Assembly: GCF_027594865.1 (NCBI RefSeq)
Contig: NZ_CP089391.1
Coordinates: 2,014,501-2,078,500 of the forward strand
Source of the DNA: Bradyrhizobium xenonodulans
GTDB lineage: Bacteria > Pseudomonadota > Alphaproteobacteria > Rhizobiales > Xanthobacteraceae
DNA length: 64,000 bases
Direction of reading: 5' to 3'
Of the stretch, positions 34,809 to 42,226 are shown piece by piece; position 1 is the stretch's first letter; each line of letters opens with the position of its first letter. Position numbers and translations under genes: made by a program. The notes beneath the pieces are model-generated. The model was given only the letters and a program-made list of their open reading frames with translations, was not told where the DNA came from and did no database searches.

Positions 34809-35213
34809 ATGATCCACCACGTCTCCGTCGGAACGAACGACGTGCATCGGGCGCGCGCGTTCTACGATCCGCTGATGGCGTTGATCGGCTTTCGCGTTCT
34901 CAAATCCTCGGACCGCGCCGTCCACTACGGCGCATCCGATATCGTCTTCAGCCTCGAGACGCCGGTGGATGGCGAACCCGCCAGCGCAGGCAACGGCGTG
35001 CATATCGCCTTCCAAGCCCCCGACCGGGAGACTGTGAGGCGCTTCCACAGCGCGGCCATGGCGAATGGCGGCCGTGACGAGGGGGCGCCGGGCATCCGCG
35101 CACAATACAACGCCAATTACTACGGCGCCTTCGTGCGCGATCCCGACGGCAACAAGATCGAGGCCGTGACTTACACGGCGCGGGACAGTTTCGGTCTCTG
35201 GACGGAACGCTGA
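34809..35213 (+). CDS. VOC family protein (glyoxalase-like)
   Basis: A 134-aa single-module VOC protein: MIHHVSVGTNDVHRARAFYDPLM at the start (first His ligand position), GNGVHIAFQAPDRETV in the middle and YYGAFVRDPDGNKIEAVTY with the terminal glutamate ligand. It may act on a small electrophile or be a binding protein. The TGA overlaps the ATG of the next gene (ATGATGA arrangement), so the two are translationally coupled. Confidence 0.9.
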   Translation: MIHHVSVGTNDVHRARAFYDPLMALIGFRVLKSSDRAVHYGASDIVFSLETPVDGEPASAGNGVHIAFQAPDRETVRRFHSAAMANGGRDEGAPGIRAQYNANYYGAFVRDPDGNKIEAVTYTARDSFGLWTER

Positions 35214-35821
35214 TGAGCGAGGCGAAGTCGCCGGACGGCGAAATCCGGCACGCCGTTCATCTCTGCATCGACATGCAGAACATCTTTGCGCCCGGAGGTC
35301 TCTGGGAAACACCATGGATGGAGAAGGTGTTGCCGGCGATCGCGTCGATCGTCTCGCGCCACCAGGACAGAACCATCTTCACGCGCTTCATCACGCCGCA
35401 GAAGCCGGAAGATCGCCCCGGACGGTGGCGGGCTTATTTCCAGCACTGGCGCCAGGCAACCCGCGATCATCTTCCGCCGTCCGCGCTCGATCTCGTGCCG
35501 GCGCTGGCGCGCTATGTTCCGCCGGCCCGCATCGTCGACAAGCCGGCCTACTCCGCCTTCAGCAATCCGCGCCTGGCGGCCCTGCTGGTTGAAAAGGACA
35601 TCGGTTCGGTGGTGATCACGGGCGCGGAGACCGATGTCTGCGTTCTCTCGACGGTGCTGAGCGCCGTCGATCTCGGCTTCAGGGTCGTGATCGTCGAGGA
35701 CGCGCTGTGCAGCTCGTCCGACATCGGCCACGACGCGCTGATGACGATGTATCGCACCCGCTTTCACGGTCAGGTCGATCTCGTGACCGCGGAAGAGCTC
35801 GCGGAGTTCTGGCGAGAATAG
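35213..35821 (+). CDS. Isochorismatase-fold cysteine hydrolase
   Basis: A 202-aa enzyme of the nicotinamidase/isochorismatase superfamily. The catalytic triad is visible as Asp20 in LCIDMQNIF, Lys110 in DKPAYSAFSNP and Cys143 in ETDVCVLSTVL, each in its usual spacing and with the preceding Val-Ile-Thr-Gly strand (cis-peptide region). It hydrolyses an amide, vinyl ether or similar small substrate; which one is unknown. It overlaps the VOC gene by one base. Confidence 0.9.
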   Translation: MSEAKSPDGEIRHAVHLCIDMQNIFAPGGLWETPWMEKVLPAIASIVSRHQDRTIFTRFITPQKPEDRPGRWRAYFQHWRQATRDHLPPSALDLVPALARYVPPARIVDKPAYSAFSNPRLAALLVEKDIGSVVITGAETDVCVLSTVLSAVDLGFRVVIVEDALCSSSDIGHDALMTMYRTRFHGQVDLVTAEELAEFWRE

Positions 35822-35852
35822 GGATTTCCTCGATCGGCCCGCGCCTGCTTTG

Positions 35853-35878
35853 GGAACCGCGCACAGCGCCTCGGGGTT
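35853..35878 (+). promoter_or_regulatory. Weak EcfG-like promoter candidate
   Basis: GGAAC (35853-35857), 17 bases, then GGTT: the -35 is exact and the -10 differs in one base from CGTT. It lies 33 bases before the flavoprotein gene. Another one-mismatch candidate (GGAAC-N16-CTTT) is at 37915-37939 before the 57-aa gene. Both are weaker than the two exact sites in this block. Confidence 0.35.
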
Positions 35879-35910
35879 GGTCGATTGCACAGATCGATCG
35901 AGGAGCCAGC

Positions 35911-36984
35911 ATGACGGACGTGGACGTTCGCAAGGGGATGCCGCCCGTCAGGCTGTCGCGCGAGGCGTTCGAACGGCGCTACAAGAGTCAGTTCGTCGAT
36001 CCGGTCTTTGCGCCGCTCCAGCGCGAGCTCGACACCATCGTCGGCGCCGCCTGGGATGCCTATAGCCATTCGCGCAAGGCGCCGGTGACGCGGAAGGGGG
36101 CGGGCTTCGCCGATCCCGATTACGATCTGGCCGTGGACTGGCTCGCCGCGCGCGCCGCAATTCTGGAGGCGCAGCGGCAGCATGACGACGCCGACGTGAC
36201 GCCGCGCATCCTCATCATCAACGGCTCGGCGCGCAGCGAGCACACCTGTCCCGGCGAGATGTCCAAGACCTGGCGCATGGTCAAGCTGGCCGAGCCGGTT
36301 TTCGCGGAGATGGGCTATGAAGTCGACATCCTCGATCTCTCCCGCCTGACGTCTGAATTCGGCAGGACCATCCATCCCTGCAAGTCGTGCGTGTCGACCG
36401 CCATGCCGCTCTGCCATTGGCCGTGCAGCTGCTATCCGAACTATTCGCTGGGCCAGACCGGCGACTGGATGAACGAGATCTACCCGCTCTGGGTCGTGGC
36501 CCACGGCATCCTGATCGTGACGCCGGTGAACTGGTATCACGTCCCGGGCGGTCTCAAGGCGATGATGGATCGTCTGGTCTGTGCCGACGGCGGCAATCCC
36601 GATCCGACATCGACGCACGGCAAGAAGGCGGACGAAGCCAAGGCGATGGAGCTGAAGGGATGGCCCTATCCGCGTCATCTCGCCGGCCGGCATTTCGGCC
36701 TCGTCGTTCACGGCGACAGTGTCGGTGCGGAGAGCGTGCGGCGAACCTTGTCCGACTGGCTGACCGACATGCACCTGATCTCCGCGGGCCGCTTCGGCGA
36801 GCTCGACGGTTACGTCGGCTACATGGAGCAATATGCGAATTCGCACCGCGACCTGGACGAGGACCGGGCGTTTCAGCAGGAGGTGCTGAATGTGGCGCGC
36901 GCGCTCGGCAATGCGGTCCGGCTGGCACGAAGCGGCCGGTTCGACGAGCCCGGCGACGGCCTCGAAGACCAAAATCCCAAATGA
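35911..36984 (+). CDS. NADPH-dependent FMN reductase-like flavoprotein
   Basis: A 357-aa protein. A flavodoxin-like domain begins about residue 100: [25 protein letters not shown] is the FMN phosphate loop, and [19 protein letters not shown] is the conserved isoalloxazine-contact region. It is longer than simple FMN reductases because of an N-terminal helical extension and cysteine-rich insert ([20 protein letters not shown], Cys in pairs) that could bind metal or form disulphides. The gene overlaps the following oxidoreductase by 4 bases (ATGA), so the two proteins probably work together. Confidence 0.85.
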   Translation: MTDVDVRKGMPPVRLSREAFERRYKSQFVDPVFAPLQRELDTIVGAAWDAYSHSRKAPVTRKGAGFADPDYDLAVDWLAARAAILEAQRQHDDADVTPRILIINGSARSEHTCPGEMSKTWRMVKLAEPVFAEMGYEVDILDLSRLTSEFGRTIHPCKSCVSTAMPLCHWPCSCYPNYSLGQTGDWMNEIYPLWVVAHGILIVTPVNWYHVPGGLKAMMDRLVCADGGNPDPTSTHGKKADEAKAMELKGWPYPRHLAGRHFGLVVHGDSVGAESVRRTLSDWLTDMHLISAGRFGELDGYVGYMEQYANSHRDLDEDRAFQQEVLNVARALGNAVRLARSGRFDEPGDGLEDQNPK

Positions 36985-37886
36985 CTGCGAGCGCGGGGCC
37001 GCTTGATTGCCTGATCGTCGGCGGCGGCCCGGCCGGGCTGATGGCCGCGATCTATCTTGCGCGATTTCGCCGCCGCGTCTGCGTCGTGGACACAGGTGCG
37101 AGCCGGGCGGCTCTGATCCCGCGCAGTCACAACGTCCCGGGCTTCGTCCATGGTCTGTCCGGCGTCGAGCTGATCGCGCGAATGTCGGCCCAACTGGACG
37201 AGCTCGCCGTTGCACGGGTGGAAGCCGAGGTGACGACGCTGCAGCGGCACGGAGATGGTTTTCGGGCGGCATGGAACGGGGGCGCGCTCGAGGCGGCCAC
37301 CGTCGTCCTTGCCTGCGGCATCGTCGATGTCCATCCCCCGTTCGACCGATGGCGCGCCGCGGTCGCCGACGGATTGTTGCGCTATTGCCCGGTCTGCGAT
37401 GCCTTCGAGGCGATCGGCCGTCGCATCGGCGTCATTGGCCCGCTCGATCGCGCCGCAGGCAAGGCCATGTTCCTGCGCGGCTACGCGCGGGATGTGACGC
37501 TGCTCGCAACCGAAGGTGAGGATGATCAGGCCGCCATGTCGCGGCTGGCCGAGGCGGGGGTCGAGGTCGTGTTCGCGCCCGGTCTGCATCTGCGGCGCCG
37601 GGACGACCGTATCGAAGCGGCCTTCGCCACGGACCGGACCGCGCTGTTCGATGTGGTTTATCCTGCGATGGGCGCGGAGGTGCGTTCGGGCCTCGCGGTG
37701 TCGCTGGGCGCGGAGCATACGGGCGAAGGCTATCTGAGGGTCGATGACCACCAGCGCACGTCGGTCGCTGGGCTCTACGGCATCGGCGACCTCGTCACCG
37801 ATCTGCATCAGATTTCGGTCGCCTTTGGTCACGCGGCAGTTGCGGCCTGCTCGATCCACAGCAGCCTGCCGCGGTGCCTGGCCTGA
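36981..37886 (+). CDS. Thioredoxin-reductase-like FAD oxidoreductase with CPVC
   Basis: A 301-aa flavoprotein with an FAD dinucleotide fold ([14 protein letters not shown], Gly motif 14-19), a redox-active CxxC (Cys136-Pro-Val-Cys139) in the position of the thioredoxin reductase disulphide, and a C-terminal FAD-binding [23 protein letters not shown]. The central NAD(P) domain is shorter and lacks a clean GxGxxA motif ([15 protein letters not shown]), so it may be a ferredoxin- or NADPH-independent variant. Its ATG overlaps the TGA of the flavoprotein gene. Confidence 0.85.
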   Translation: MTASAGPLDCLIVGGGPAGLMAAIYLARFRRRVCVVDTGASRAALIPRSHNVPGFVHGLSGVELIARMSAQLDELAVARVEAEVTTLQRHGDGFRAAWNGGALEAATVVLACGIVDVHPPFDRWRAAVADGLLRYCPVCDAFEAIGRRIGVIGPLDRAAGKAMFLRGYARDVTLLATEGEDDQAAMSRLAEAGVEVVFAPGLHLRRRDDRIEAAFATDRTALFDVVYPAMGAEVRSGLAVSLGAEHTGEGYLRVDDHQRTSVAGLYGIGDLVTDLHQISVAFGHAAVAACSIHSSLPRCLA

Positions 37887-37979
37887 ACCGGCACCCGCGG
37901 CCGATCGCACCGGGGGAACGAAGGGCATCGCCCGGCTTTGGTTCGGCTTGAAGAAAAATAGCCGCTAACGGAGAAGCAC

Positions 37980-38153
37980 ATGCTCGAAGAGAAACTCAAG
38001 GAAGCCATCGTCGGCGAGCTCAAGCGTCAGGCCGCCAACCGGCCGCAATCGCTGAAGGTCGAAGGCTCCTCCGAAGAGTTGGTCGTCAACGGAAAGATCG
38101 ATCTTGCCGATCTGGCCATGGTGATCGCCGGTTCGGTTGCGGGCGGACCGTAG
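37980..38153 (+). CDS. Small charged protein of unknown function (57 aa)
   Basis: A 57-aa protein: a charged amphipathic helix EEKLKEAIVGELKRQAANRP, then short strands EELVVNGKIDLADLAMVI and a glycine-ending tail. AACGGAGAAG lies about 6 bases before the ATG. It is too short for the usual open-frame cutoffs but has good codon usage. A weak EcfG-like promoter is 41-65 bases upstream. It converges on the DUF72 pseudogene with 8 bases between the stops. Confidence 0.65.
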   Translation: MLEEKLKEAIVGELKRQAANRPQSLKVEGSSEELVVNGKIDLADLAMVIAGSVAGGP

Positions 38154-38161
38154 CCCTCCCG

Positions 38162-38884
38162 TCACAGCAGGGCCTTGAGCTTCAACGCATCGGCCGGTGC
38201 CGCACTCTTCTGGTCGTTGTCGAAATAGACGTAGACGTCGCAACCCTGACGCTTCCACGATTTGATCCGCCGTGCCTATTGCGCCAGCGCCGCCGCCGAA
38301 TAGTGGCCGTGATAGCGGCCGCCGGGGCCATGTCCGCGCACATAGACGAAGTCCGCGGTGCGCTTCCATGGCGCCGGTGCATCGTGATGGTCCGACAGGC
38401 AGAGCGAGATGTTCTCATCTGAGAGCATCCGGAGAATGCGCGGCTGATACCAGCTCGGATGACGGAATTCGAAACTGTAGCGCCGCTTGCGCGACAGAAG
38501 TTTGAGGAAGGAAGCCAGCCGGTCGGCGTCTGCCGCGAATTGCGGCGGGAGCTGGAACAGGACCGGTCCGACCTTGCCGCGCAGCAGGGAAATACGATCC
38601 TCCAGCAGCTCGAGGCTGTTGACCGAGCGTTCGGACAGGCGCTTCCAATGCGTGATGAATTTTGACGCCTTCCATGCGAAGACGAAGTCTCGGCCGGTCT
38701 GCTCGCGCCACGCTTTCACCGCTTCCGGCGTCGGCGTGCGGTAGAACACGCCGTTCAGCTCCGTCGTCTCGAACTGCCCGGCGTAGTAGCGAAGCTGCTG
38801 CTTCAGCGGCAGGCCTTCGGGAAAGAACGGGCCTCGCCAGGAGTCGTAGTGCCAGCCGGAGGTTCCGATCAGAACGCGCGCCAT
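38162..38884 (-). pseudogene. DUF72 family gene interrupted by an amber codon
   Basis: The protein starts ARVLIGTSGWHYDSWRGPFF, continues with FLFQLPPQF-like (VLFQLPPQFAAD) and SFEFRHPSWY motifs, all diagnostic of DUF72 (YecE, TIM-barrel). After about 203 residues (ALAQ) a TAG at 38276-38278 stops it. The same frame continues for 37 more codons as ARRIKSWKRQGCDVYVYFDN and ends ADALKLKALL at TGA 38162-38164, which is the normal end of the family. A single TGG-to-TAG change (Trp) explains it. The truncated product lacks the last strand and helix of the barrel and is probably inactive. Confidence 0.82.
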
Positions 38885-38933
38885 GTGTCTTCCGCCACTG
38901 CGTGCGCGGAGAGAAGGGCCGCGCCGGTCGGGA

Positions 38934-38958
38934 GGAACGTCCGTGCAGGGGATACGTT
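38934..38958 (+). promoter_or_regulatory. EcfG-type general-stress promoter
   Basis: GGAAC (38934-38938), 16 bases, then CGTT (38955-38958), an exact EcfG consensus on the plus strand. It lies 53 bases before the ATG of the 71-aa gene at 39012 and within the divergent region shared with the DUF72 pseudogene. Confidence 0.8.
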
Positions 38959-39011
38959 GCTGTCGCATGACGGAGGTTCGATCTCCGTATCGTCCAGCAG
39001 GACCGGAACTC

Positions 39012-39227
39012 ATGTACGCGCTGTTCGAAGGCAACAAGCAGATCGGCGATCCCTTTCCGACCGAGAAAGAGGTGTGGGAAGCCGCGTTGATCGAGGGACT
39101 GGTGACCGATGTTCCGGTCGCGGACGGGGAGGGCGGCCAGCTTCTGCCGGCCGGATATCACGTCGCGCGGGTGGAAGAGACCTGCGAGCCGCGACCGGAC
39201 TGGAAGCTGCCGCGCGAGATCTCCTGA
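39012..39227 (+). CDS. Small hypothetical protein (71 aa), stress promoter
   Basis: A 71-aa soluble protein YALFEGNKQIGDPFPTEKEV near the start, then DGEGGQLLPAGYHVARVEE. No named family, though such proteins occur in related genomes from memory. An exact EcfG motif precedes it. It overlaps the 3' end of the convergent 131-aa gene by 70 bases, an unusual amount, so one of the two ends may be mis-set. Confidence 0.65.
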   Translation: MYALFEGNKQIGDPFPTEKEVWEAALIEGLVTDVPVADGEGGQLLPAGYHVARVEETCEPRPDWKLPREIS

Positions 39228-39553
39228 GCGGGCTTGTGTTGCCGGGACGCGGCGGCCGATGGCCGCCGCAATCGCATCGCGGTGCCGCCGCGGGGCGGCG
39301 GGTCGTCGTCGTCGAGTTTGCGCAGGGCGGCGAGAATGTCCACGAGCCTGATCGGGTGATCCATGCCGGGGATTTCGCGTAGCGCAGGCTGGGATTCGAC
39401 GGCGTACATGTCCGAAGCCCAGGAGGACAATATGATCCGCTTCTCCGGTGTCGAAAGGCTGCGATCGTCGAGAACGGCGCTCGGAGATGCATGATGTGCT
39501 GCGGGACGAAACAGCGGGTTGAGACCTCTTACGGTCGCGTTGACATTGCTCAT
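39158..39553 (-). CDS. Conserved-looking hypothetical protein
   Basis: A frame of 131 codons. The first 90 residues look genuine: NATVRGLNPLFRPAAHHASP, then LSTPEKRIILSSWASDMYAVES and LREIPG, followed by RLVDILAALRKLDDDDPPPRGG. I recall homologues of this pattern in Bradyrhizobium with no function assigned. The last 35 residues are less protein-like and overlap the convergent 71-aa gene. The ATG at 39553 follows GGGAGACGACCG. Confidence 0.65.
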   Translation of the reverse strand: MSNVNATVRGLNPLFRPAAHHASPSAVLDDRSLSTPEKRIILSSWASDMYAVESQPALREIPGMDHPIRLVDILAALRKLDDDDPPPRGGTAMRLRRPSAAASRQHKPAQEISRGSFQSGRGSQVSSTRAT

Positions 39554-39653
39554 CGGTCGTCTCCCTCTACACTCCTTTCATGGCTTTGATTGGCGGACGG
39601 CGATCCGGTCGCCATCCGCCATGTTTGTCAGGCAGGCTCGAAGCGTCCGACGC

Positions 39654-40109
39654 TCACGCTGCCTTCTTCTGCTCGATCTGCGGTGTTGGGGCGCTCGCGA
39701 TCTGGATGCGGCGCGGCTTCATGGCTTCCGGAATCTCGCGCAGTAGATCGATGATCAGGAGACCGTCCTGGAAGGCGGCCTGCTTGACCTGGACGTAGTC
39801 GGCGAGATTGAAGACACGGCGGAAGGGGCGCGCCGCGATGCCCTGGTACAGATATTCGCGCGAGGCGGTTTCGGGTTTCCTGCCCTCGACGGTCAGCGCG
39901 TTCTGTTCGGCGGTCACCGTGACGTCGTTGATGCCGAAGCCCGCCACGGCGAGCGTGATCCGGTACTGGTCTTCGCCCGAGCGCTCGATGTTGTAGGGCG
40001 GATAATTGTCTTCGCTCGCCTGACGGGTCGTGCTGTCGACGAGGTCGGCCAGATGGTCGAAGCCGATGGTGGAGCGCCAGAGGGGCGCGAAGTCAAAGGT
40101 GGTCCTCAT
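39654..40109 (-). CDS. Small heat shock protein Hsp20 (IbpA-like)
   Basis: A 151-aa chaperone of the alpha-crystallin superfamily. The N-terminal arm RTTFDFAPLWRSTIGFDHLADL is typical of class A rhizobial sHSPs. The crystallin domain (about 35-125) holds YPPYNIERSGEDQYRITLAVAGF and FRRVFNLADYVQVKQAAFQDGLLII, and the C-terminal IQIAS supplies the oligomerisation IxI motif. It binds unfolding proteins. Its 5' leader carries a ROSE thermometer, so synthesis should be temperature controlled at translation. Confidence 0.95.
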   Translation of the reverse strand: MRTTFDFAPLWRSTIGFDHLADLVDSTTRQASEDNYPPYNIERSGEDQYRITLAVAGFGINDVTVTAEQNALTVEGRKPETASREYLYQGIAARPFRRVFNLADYVQVKQAAFQDGLLIIDLLREIPEAMKPRRIQIASAPTPQIEQKKAA

Positions 40110-40205
40110 ACCAAGTCCTCCAAAGAGCAAGATGGTTACGAAGGAGCGCAAAGCAGGGATCGGAACGCGTCCGAAGACCCGGCCCGGCGCCCGCACCGGA
40201 CCCGA
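40110..40205 (-). promoter_or_regulatory. ROSE RNA thermometer in the hsp20 leader
   Basis: Just before the ATG the minus strand reads CTTGCTCTTTGGAGGACTTG: TTGCTC pairs with the ribosome-binding site GGAGGA across a UUUG loop. This UUGCU/AGGA hairpin is the hallmark of ROSE elements that melt at heat shock; from memory the Bradyrhizobium japonicum ROSE1 is almost identical here. GC-rich upstream sequence (GGTCCGGTGCGGGCGCCGGG and so on) can form the additional stems. The 5' limit is approximate. Confidence 0.88.
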
Positions 40206-40241
40206 ACGGGCATCCGGCACACCGCTCTCGCGGCGAAAAAC

Positions 40242-40272
40242 GACTTAGAGCGGCGGAAGGACCTTGCAAGAG
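40242..40272 (-). promoter_or_regulatory. Candidate promoter for hsp20
   Basis: On the minus strand CTTGCAAG (40263-40270) is followed about 12-16 bases later by CTCTAAGT (40243-40250). It resembles an RpoH-type CTTG...CTnTAnnT signal or a weak housekeeping promoter. Its position about 130 bases before the ATG leaves room for a full ROSE leader. Pattern match only. Confidence 0.35.
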
Positions 40273-40354
40273 GGGGATGAGAAAAATTTTTGCCGGCGTC
40301 CAAAAGGGCGTGACCCCGGCATCCGAGGCCTCGAAGACGCGGCGAGAGAACGTC

Positions 40355-40406
40355 TTGACAGCGCAACAAGCTTGAATATTTTTTGCGCCGGAAGATTGTT
40401 CTTCCG
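40355..40406 (+). promoter_or_regulatory. Sigma-70-like promoter with adjacent perfect hairpin
   Basis: TTGACA (40355-40360), 16 bases, TATTTT (40377-40382) is a good housekeeping promoter. Seven bases later CGGAAGATTGTTCTTCCG (40389-40406) is a perfect 7-bp inverted repeat with a TTGT loop, at or just after the expected transcription start. It is suited to be an operator or a 5' stability hairpin. The 73-aa gene starts 50 bases on. Confidence 0.55.
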
Positions 40407-40455
40407 ATCTCTGAATAACCGAAAAGGACTCTGAAGGCCGTCAGGAGTGACGACG

Positions 40456-40677
40456 ATGCTCGATGCATATCAGGCCCGCATTCGCGCCCACCGAAACAAC
40501 CTCTCCCGCTACCGACGCTTGCTGAAGACCAGGCTGTCCGACCTCGAGCGCCAGTTCATCGAACGACGCCTCGCCGAGGAGCAGGCCGCCCTCGAGGCGC
40601 TTGCCGCCGATGCTCTTCCCGCGTTTACGCTTCCAGGACAGCCACCGGCCCTCGCGACGCTGGGAGCCGAGCGATGA
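40456..40677 (+). CDS. Small coiled-coil protein, first of a tandem pair
   Basis: A 73-aa helical protein: YQARIRAHRNNLSRYRRLLK followed by LSDLERQFIERRLAEEQAALEAL, a heptad-like charged helix, then a Pro-rich tail. CAGGAG lies about 9 bases before the ATG at 40456; a GTG at 40447 is possible. The helix resembles that of the next gene (YRxLL, ER, E(E/R)Q, L), so the two are probably duplicates. Its TGA overlaps the ATG of the next gene. Function unknown. Confidence 0.65.
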   Translation: MLDAYQARIRAHRNNLSRYRRLLKTRLSDLERQFIERRLAEEQAALEALAADALPAFTLPGQPPALATLGAER

Positions 40678-41354
40678 GCGACGTCCGCAACCTCCTGATC
40701 CGCGGCAGCGAGAAGGTGATCGGGCACTATCGCCTGTTGCTGGCCAGCGCCAGGACCGATCGCGAGCGCGAGCTCTATCGGACCCGGATCGAGCGCGAGC
40801 AGCGTCTGCTCGATACGTTGCGAGGCGCCCTCCCGGATCGATCGGCAGCATGGAACGCAGCGCGAGCCGTCCAGCTCGGCGCGGCCGCGCAATGCGCCGT
40901 TGCTGAGCCAGACGACGGTGCCGAAGCTCACGCGCCGAGATTTCCGTTGAGGACTGCGGCGGTCGTCAATACCATGAAGGCATTGATCGAACGAACATTC
41001 GACCGAAATGGCGGGGATGGTGGCAGGTTCAAAGAGGGCGCGCGGAGGCAGCGGCCGCGTCAAGCTCGAGGAGGTTGCCCGCAAGGCCAACGTCTCGACC
41101 GCGACCGTATCGCGCGCCTTCAACGAGCCCGACAAGGTCTCCGAAGAGGTCAGGCAGCGGGTCAAGGACGCCGCCCGCGCGCTGAACTGGATTCCGAACG
41201 CCGCCGGACGAGCGCTCGCCTCGCGCAGGACGCATATCGCCGGCGCCATCATTCCGACCCTGGACGACGAGATCTTTGCCCACCAGATCGGCGGTATGCA
41301 GACCGTGTTCAGCGAACGCGGCTTCACGCTGTTCCTGGGCTGCTCGAACTATGA
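40674..41354 (+). CDS. Second small coiled-coil protein, 3' end unclear
   Basis: The first 55-60 residues (SDVRNLLIRGSEKVIGHYRL, then TDRERELYRTRIEREQRLLDTL) are a helical paralogue of the preceding protein and are credible. The frame then stays open for a further 165 codons, the last 115 of which lie inside the lacI-type gene in another frame and are Arg/Gln-rich shadow sequence. A lost stop or a frameshift near 40850-40960 is likely, so the coordinates give the open frame, not a trusted protein. The ATG overlaps the preceding stop (ATGA). Confidence 0.5.
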   Translation: MSDVRNLLIRGSEKVIGHYRLLLASARTDRERELYRTRIEREQRLLDTLRGALPDRSAAWNAARAVQLGAAAQCAVAEPDDGAEAHAPRFPLRTAAVVNTMKALIERTFDRNGGDGGRFKEGARRQRPRQARGGCPQGQRLDRDRIARLQRARQGLRRGQAAGQGRRPRAELDSERRRTSARLAQDAYRRRHHSDPGRRDLCPPDRRYADRVQRTRLHAVPGLLEL

Positions 41355-42072
41355 TCCGGACGAGGGCTTGAGGCAGGCCGAAGCGATGCTGGCGCGCGGC
41401 GTGGAAGCGCTGGCCGTGGTCGGCGAAAATCATCCTCCCGAACTGTTCGACGCGCTCAATTCGCGCGGCATTCCCTATGTCGTGACATACTCCTACAGCA
41501 AGCTGTCGCCGCATCCGTGCATCGGCTTCGACAATCGCGCCGCCTTCAGCCGCATGACGGAGCATCTGCTCGCGCTGGGTCATCGCCGGTTTGCCGCCAT
41601 CTTCCAGCCGGACACCAACAACGACCGCGTCAAGGAAAGACTTCGCGGCATCGGCGAAGCGCTCACGGCCGCGGGTTTGGAAATTGCAGCGCAGGATCTG
41701 ATGATGGGCCCTTCGACCCTGGAATTCGGCGCGTCCAGTCTTGCAAGATTGATGACGCAAGCAATCGACGCCCGGCCGACCGCGATCGTTTGCGGCAATG
41801 ACAATCTCGCGCTCGGCGCGTTGATGGCCGCGCGGGAGCTTGGCCTGGATGCGCCCGGGGATTTTTCGATCACCGGCTTCGATGATCTTGCAATTTCGTC
41901 GCGCCTGTCTCCGCGGCTCACGACGATGAAGGTCGACAATCAGCAGATCGGCGTGTTGGCGGCCAACGAGCTTCTCGCTGTGATCGCGGGGCGGCAAGAG
42001 CGGGCGCAGTCTCGGGAAGTCGTACCCGATCTGAAAATCCGCGAGAGCGCCGGCGCGGCCAGGAGCCGCTGA
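41008..42072 (+). CDS. LacI-family transcriptional regulator
   Basis: A 354-aa repressor-type protein. The N-terminal helix-turn-helix is VKLEEVARKANVSTATVSRAFNEPDKV (about 18-45) with the hinge helix NAAGRALASRR that enters the minor groove. The periplasmic-binding-protein-like core runs from about 75 to 345 (IAGAIIPTLDDEIFAHQIGG ... FDDLAISSRLSPRLTTM). The fold binds a sugar or sugar acid. It resembles the GntR subset of the family. A 16-bp palindrome typical for the family lies just downstream, ahead of the solute-binding-protein gene. Confidence 0.93.
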   Translation: MAGMVAGSKRARGGSGRVKLEEVARKANVSTATVSRAFNEPDKVSEEVRQRVKDAARALNWIPNAAGRALASRRTHIAGAIIPTLDDEIFAHQIGGMQTVFSERGFTLFLGCSNYDPDEGLRQAEAMLARGVEALAVVGENHPPELFDALNSRGIPYVVTYSYSKLSPHPCIGFDNRAAFSRMTEHLLALGHRRFAAIFQPDTNNDRVKERLRGIGEALTAAGLEIAAQDLMMGPSTLEFGASSLARLMTQAIDARPTAIVCGNDNLALGALMAARELGLDAPGDFSITGFDDLAISSRLSPRLTTMKVDNQQIGVLAANELLAVIAGRQERAQSREVVPDLKIRESAGAARSR

Positions 42073-42127
42073 TCCCTCACTGCAGATCGGTCGTTTCGAC
42101 AGCGCGCATAGCCTGAAAGAGGGCTGC

Positions 42128-42156
42128 TTGACTCCAGTTATGTAAGCGCTTACATG
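42128..42156 (+). promoter_or_regulatory. Promoter with LacI-family operator
   Basis: ATGTAAGCGCTTACAT (42140-42155) is a perfect 16-bp palindrome with the central CG typical of LacI-family operators. It begins 6 bases after a TTGACT -35 hexamer (42128-42133) and so covers the spacer and -10 of the promoter for the solute-binding protein gene (ATG 42227). The adjacent regulator at 41008-42072 is the obvious candidate to bind it. Confidence 0.8.
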
Positions 42157-42226
42157 AACCCGTTTTAGATGCCATGAGAGCAACCGGCGGACCCCATCGC
42201 CGGGATGGGACGGAGAGGAAACAACG

